This document shows positions 13,504 to 16,780 of a DNA stretch of 16,780 bases, piece after piece. Position 1 is the stretch's first letter, and each line of letters starts with the position of its first letter. The notes below the pieces were generated by a model that made no database searches, was not told the origin of the DNA, and worked only from the letters and a program-made list of their open reading frames with translations. The translations under genes were made by a program, and so were the position numbers. This DNA comes from an uncultured Eubacteriales bacterium (GTDB lineage: Bacteria; Bacillota; Clostridia; Monoglobales; Monoglobaceae): contig URTH01000018.1 in the NCBI GenBank assembly GCA_900550775.1, positions 1 to 16,780 on the forward strand. The letters are read 5' to 3'.

Positions 13504-14751
13504 ATGAAAAAATATAAGGCAATTATCATTGACGGCAAAAAACTGTTTCGCCGTTTCACCGCAGGGGTTCTCCTGCTCTCTCTCCTCTTTACCGGCGCAA
13601 AGCTATGCGCCTTCTCGCTGCGGCGCGCAAGCTTCTCCTTAACCCCCAATGCCGAAACGATGCTCGGTGACGTGATTCCGTCCGTGACGGTTACAGCAAA
13701 CGCTACACCGTCTGTCAGATCGCAGCTTTTGCAGCGCGGCAGCGTCCTCTTCTCCCTGCTCTTTCAATGGGATATCAAAGACCCATCCACCATGTTAAAA
13801 AGCGAAATCCCCTTAACCGACGCCATCTTATCGGGCGGTCTGGCGCAGCGCAGCGCGTCCGCAGCCGCCGCGCAGCAAAGCACGGCCTCCTCCGCCGCAG
13901 CAGCCGCCGCGGCAGCCCGGTCGGACAAAGCACAGGAACAAACGCCCTCTGCGGACGATGCTGCCATCCCGGAGGATAAACGGGCGGCCATCAAAAGCAT
14001 TGACGCCGCGCCGCCCGGCGGTCAGGCGGTCACGCTCGGCAACGAGACATCCTACACGGTGGACGTGAACGAGGCGCTGAGAAGCCCTCTCTCCATCGAT
14101 ATGAACACAGACGGCCCCAAGGTGCTGGTGATCCACACCCACGCGACTGAAAGCTACGCCAAGGAGGGCAGCGCCTTTTATGACATCACGGCAAGCGACC
14201 GCAGCACCGAACCATCCGAAAACGTCATTGCGGCCGGCAACGTCTTTTGCGATATTTTAAACCGTCACGGCATCGAGACCGTGCACGATACCGCGCTGCA
14301 CGATTATCCGTCCTTTAACGGCTCCTACGCCCACGCGCTTTCCGCGATTGAGGACTATTTAAAGCGGTATCCGTCCATCCAAATGGTGTTTGACATTCAC
14401 CGCGATTCCATCGTCTATGACGATAACACCAAGGCAAGGGTGGTGACCGAAATCGACGGCAAACCGGCGGCGCAGCTGATGTTTGTGGTCGGCACGGATC
14501 AAAAGGGACTGTACCACCCGGACTGGAGAGAAAACATCAAATGCGCCATTCATTTGCAGGACGCCATTGCGCGGCGCTATCCCACCCTGATGCGCAGAAT
14601 CAACCTCCGCCAGGAGCGGTTTAACGGACACACCACCCACGCGAGCATGATTATCGAGACCGGCTCCAGCGGCAACAGTCTCTCCGAGGCCGTCTACGGC
14701 TTGTCGCTTGCCGCCGAGTGCATCAGCGACTACTTAAACAGTTTAAAATGA
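13504..14751 (+). CDS. spoIIP: Stage II sporulation protein P (SpoIIP), peptidoglycan amidase
   Basis: This 415-residue protein is membrane-anchored and exported. A basic N terminus and a hydrophobic segment (about 20-37) form the anchor, followed by a low-complexity Ala/Ser/Gln linker (about 117-146) and the SpoIIP catalytic domain (about 200-412). Candidate zinc/catalytic residues are His211/His213 in VIHTHATESY, His299 in DIHRDS and the Glu in IIETGSSGNS near the C terminus. SpoIIP cleaves stem peptides from glycan strands during engulfment in the sporulating mother cell, working with SpoIID and SpoIIM. The start follows GGAGG with 8-bp spacing. In many Bacilli and Clostridia it sits beside gpr; here it stands alone between a terminator and murT. 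The poly-Ala stretch is long but in frame. Identification is firm and implies an endospore-forming ancestry. Confidence 0.94.
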   Translation: MKKYKAIIIDGKKLFRRFTAGVLLLSLLFTGAKLCAFSLRRASFSLTPNAETMLGDVIPSVTVTANATPSVRSQLLQRGSVLFSLLFQWDIKDPSTMLKSEIPLTDAILSGGLAQRSASAAAAQQSTASSAAAAAAAARSDKAQEQTPSADDAAIPEDKRAAIKSIDAAPPGGQAVTLGNETSYTVDVNEALRSPLSIDMNTDGPKVLVIHTHATESYAKEGSAFYDITASDRSTEPSENVIAAGNVFCDILNRHGIETVHDTALHDYPSFNGSYAHALSAIEDYLKRYPSIQMVFDIHRDSIVYDDNTKARVVTEIDGKPAAQLMFVVGTDQKGLYHPDWRENIKCAIHLQDAIARRYPTLMRRINLRQERFNGHTTHASMIIETGSSGNSLSEAVYGLSLAAECISDYLNSLK

Positions 14752-14795
14752 TAAGGTGTTTTTCTTTTCTGTAACAGTATTTTAAGGTAGTCCCC

Positions 14796-14824
14796 TTGTA
14801 ATTTTCTGCTAAAATCGGTATAAT
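14796..14824 (+). promoter_or_regulatory. Sigma-A promoter of murT-gatD (TTGTAA-17-TATAAT)
   Basis: TTGTAA (14796-14801) and a perfect TATAAT (14819-14824) are spaced by 17 bp. The start site would be about 28 bp before the murT ATG, so the leader is short and consists mostly of the GAAGGAG ribosome site. No clear terminator separates it from spoIIP. Confidence 0.75.
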
Positions 14825-14858
14825 AGTAAAAAACGGATGGATGAAGGAGACCGTACCA

Positions 14859-16199
14859 ATGAGAAAGTTACTTGCTGTGTGGGCTGCCAAGCTGGCCGGC
14901 GTTGCCGGGCGGCTGATCGGGAAGAAATCTTCCTCTTCGCCGGGCGTGCTTGCCTTAAAAATTTGCCCGGATTTGATTCAACAGCTTCGCAAAAATATCC
15001 GCAAGGGGATCATTGTCACCTGCGGCACCAACGGAAAGACGACCACCAACAACCTTTTAAACACCGTGCTGCAAAAGCGCGGCTATACCACGGTATGCAA
15101 CCGCCTTGGCGCCAACATGCTGGGCGGCATCGCGACCGCGTTTACCGATGCCTGTAACCTTTTGGGCACGTTTTCGGCCGACTACGCCGTCCTGGAGATT
15201 GACGAGGCGTCAGCGCGCCGGGTGTTTGCCCATCTTACGCCAAATTATATGATTATTACCAACCTCTTTCGGGATCAGTTAGACCGCTACGGCGAAATCG
15301 ACATCACCATGGATCTTCTGCGTGAGGCCATCGACATGGCCGGTGACGTCACCCTGATCCTAAACGGGGACGATCCGCTGACCGCCAGCCTGGGCGAGGG
15401 GCGGCATGCGGTATACTTCGGCATTTCCGAGCAAGTTCTGCCCCAGATTGACGAGACCAAGGAAGGCCGCTTCTGCGCCAAATGCGGCAAGGAGCAGGAG
15501 TACCGCTTCTTCCATTACAGTCAGCTGGGCGATTATTATTGTCCGCACTGCCACAACCGGCGTCCCGACATCGACTTTGACGCGCGCAATGTCGATCTTT
15601 CGGCATCGATGAAGTTCACCGTCAACGGCGACCCGATCGACGTCAACTACCGCGGATTTTATAACATTTACAACATTCTTGCCGTCTATGCGGCGACCGC
15701 GACCATGGGCATTTCGACCGACCGCTTTTCCGATTTGCTGGCGGACTACAAGCCGCAGATCGGACGGATGGAGCTGATCGACCTCGGCAAGCCCTTTATC
15801 TTAAACCTTGCCAAGAACCCGGCCGGGTTCAACCAGGCCATTCAGACCGTCATGCTGGACAAGCGGAAAAAGGACGTCATTGTCGCGATCAACGACCTGG
15901 CAAACGACGGCCGCGACGTCTCCTGGCTGTGGGATGTTGATTTTGACAAGTTATACGATGAAAACCTCAACTCCTTAACCACCACCGGCATCCGCGTCTA
16001 TGATATTTCGCTGCGGTTTCGCTATGCCGATGTCCCGGTGGACTTTGTCACAAAAAGCATGAAGGAGGCGCTGAACCGCTGCCGCACCACCGACGCGGAG
16101 GTCTGCTATGTGCTGGTCAACTACACGGCGCTCTACCCGACCCAGACCTGCATGTTAGAGCTGAAAAAGGAAATCAAAGGCGGAGGTGAGGCGCAATGA
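14859..16199 (+). CDS. murT: Lipid II isoglutaminyl synthase, MurT subunit (Mur ligase family)
   Basis: This 446-residue protein has the Mur-ligase P-loop GTNGKTTT (56-63), a Mur central ATPase domain with an inserted four-cysteine zinc ribbon (Cys206, Cys209, Cys228, Cys231) and a C-terminal DUF1727 domain. The last contains the family motif NDLANDGRDVSWLWD. MurT with GatD amidates the alpha-carboxyl of D-glutamate in the lipid II stem peptide to D-isoglutamine, using ATP and glutamine-derived ammonia, at the cytoplasmic membrane face. The ATG at 14859 is 9 bp from GAAGGAG; an in-frame ATG six codons upstream (14841) overlaps that site and is disfavoured. The gene overlaps gatD by ATGA, as expected for a two-subunit enzyme. 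Identification is firm. Confidence 0.94.
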   Translation: MRKLLAVWAAKLAGVAGRLIGKKSSSSPGVLALKICPDLIQQLRKNIRKGIIVTCGTNGKTTTNNLLNTVLQKRGYTTVCNRLGANMLGGIATAFTDACNLLGTFSADYAVLEIDEASARRVFAHLTPNYMIITNLFRDQLDRYGEIDITMDLLREAIDMAGDVTLILNGDDPLTASLGEGRHAVYFGISEQVLPQIDETKEGRFCAKCGKEQEYRFFHYSQLGDYYCPHCHNRRPDIDFDARNVDLSASMKFTVNGDPIDVNYRGFYNIYNILAVYAATATMGISTDRFSDLLADYKPQIGRMELIDLGKPFILNLAKNPAGFNQAIQTVMLDKRKKDVIVAINDLANDGRDVSWLWDVDFDKLYDENLNSLTTTGIRVYDISLRFRYADVPVDFVTKSMKEALNRCRTTDAEVCYVLVNYTALYPTQTCMLELKKEIKGGGEAQ

Positions 16200-16780
16200 G
16201 CCAAAGAGAAATTCAGATCGTGCATCTGTACCCGGATTTACTGAACCTGTACGGCGACAAGGGCAACATTGCCTGCATGAAAAAGCGGCTTGCCTGGCGC
16301 GGTATTGACGTGACCGTCACCGAATGCACCAACCGCGACCACAGCATGGATCTCGGCCGTGCCGACATCATCTTTGTGGGCGGCGGCTCGGATCGGGAAC
16401 AGGAGATCGTGTGCAGCCTTTTATTAAAGAAAAAGCAGGAGCTATCCGACTATGTGGAGTCCGGCGGCACGCTGGTTGCCGTCTGCGGCGGTTATCAGCT
16501 GCTTGGCAAATACTATCAGACCGCGGACGCCAAAATTGAGGGGCTTGGCATCTTAGACATCGCAACCGACGCCGGCGACACCCGGCTGATCGGCAACGTG
16601 GTGCTAAAGAGCGATCTGTTTTCGCAGCCGATTGTCGGCTTTGAAAACCACGCCGGCCGTACGCATATCGGCAGCCACACGCCGCTCGGCAAGGTCATAT
16701 ACGGACACGGCAACACGGGTGAGAGCGGCTATGAGGGCGTCGTCTACAAAAACGTGATCGCGACCTATCTGCACGGGCCG
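16196..16780 (+). CDS. gatD: Lipid II isoglutaminyl synthase, GatD glutaminase subunit (partial, 3' end missing)
   Basis: The first 195 codons are visible and the gene runs off the window. It is a class I glutamine amidotransferase of the CobB/CobQ-like type. The opening VHLYPDLLNLYGDKGN is characteristic of GatD. The nucleophile Cys97 lies in AVCGGYQLLG and the catalytic His of the dyad near the window end in ATYLHGP. GFENHAGRT (about 148-156) is also family-typical. It hydrolyses glutamine and passes ammonia to MurT. The start codon overlaps the murT stop (ATGA), and the ribosome site CGGAGG lies inside the end of murT, which implies coupled translation and a matched subunit ratio. Only the last residues should be missing. 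Confidence 0.94.
   Translation, partial: MSQREIQIVHLYPDLLNLYGDKGNIACMKKRLAWRGIDVTVTECTNRDHSMDLGRADIIFVGGGSDREQEIVCSLLLKKKQELSDYVESGGTLVAVCGGYQLLGKYYQTADAKIEGLGILDIATDAGDTRLIGNVVLKSDLFSQPIVGFENHAGRTHIGSHTPLGKVIYGHGNTGESGYEGVVYKNVIATYLHGP

Overview
The window looks like the chromosome of a spore-forming, Gram-positive gut-type Clostridia member, probably Oscillospirales/Oscillospiraceae-like. The reasons are moderate GC content, strong GGAGG-type ribosome sites, sigma-A promoters, a stage II sporulation protein (SpoIIP), a MurT/GatD pair that amidates lipid II, and a YesN-type AraC response regulator beside a carbohydrate-use operon. The genus cannot be fixed from the sequence alone.

Left edge (1-294): intergenic DNA with two perfect 55-bp direct repeats, each carrying a perfect 10-bp-stem hairpin. 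It also has a near-consensus promoter firing leftward out of the window and a 13-bp inverted repeat bracketing that promoter's -35 box. A DHDPS/NAL-family aldolase gene (295-1236) runs rightward and ends in a strong hairpin terminator, where it meets a leftward operon.

Carbohydrate locus (1261-13067): six leftward genes form one apparent transcription unit of about 8.2 kb. In transcription order they are a secreted multidomain GH10 xylanase-like enzyme, a TIM-barrel sugar isomerase/epimerase-like protein, an MFS organic-anion-type transporter, a sialidase-fold (Asp-box) protein without a signal peptide, a KDPG/KDPGal aldolase and a 2-keto-3-deoxy-galactonate-type kinase. Divergent from it is a response regulator with REC and AraC domains. 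The shared intergenic region holds a sigma-A promoter in each direction and two identical 11-bp boxes, 19 bp apart, immediately upstream of the operon's -35 box. These boxes are a good candidate for the regulator's binding site. Behind the regulator, under its own promoter, lies a DUF4091/GH123-like putative glycosidase. A reasonable inference is that an extracellular polysaccharide is cut by the GH10 enzyme, a released sugar acid or acidic oligosaccharide is imported, processed inside the cell, phosphorylated as a 2-keto-3-deoxy acid and split to pyruvate and a triose phosphate. The actual substrate is not readable from sequence, and no dehydratase or uronate isomerase is present to complete a textbook route.

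Right part (13068-16780): a 347-bp palindrome-rich element flanked by perfect 35-bp hairpin repeats (the second acting as a terminator) separates the sugar locus from core cell-envelope genes. These are spoIIP, then murT with its own sigma-A promoter, then gatD overlapping murT by ATGA and cut by the window edge.
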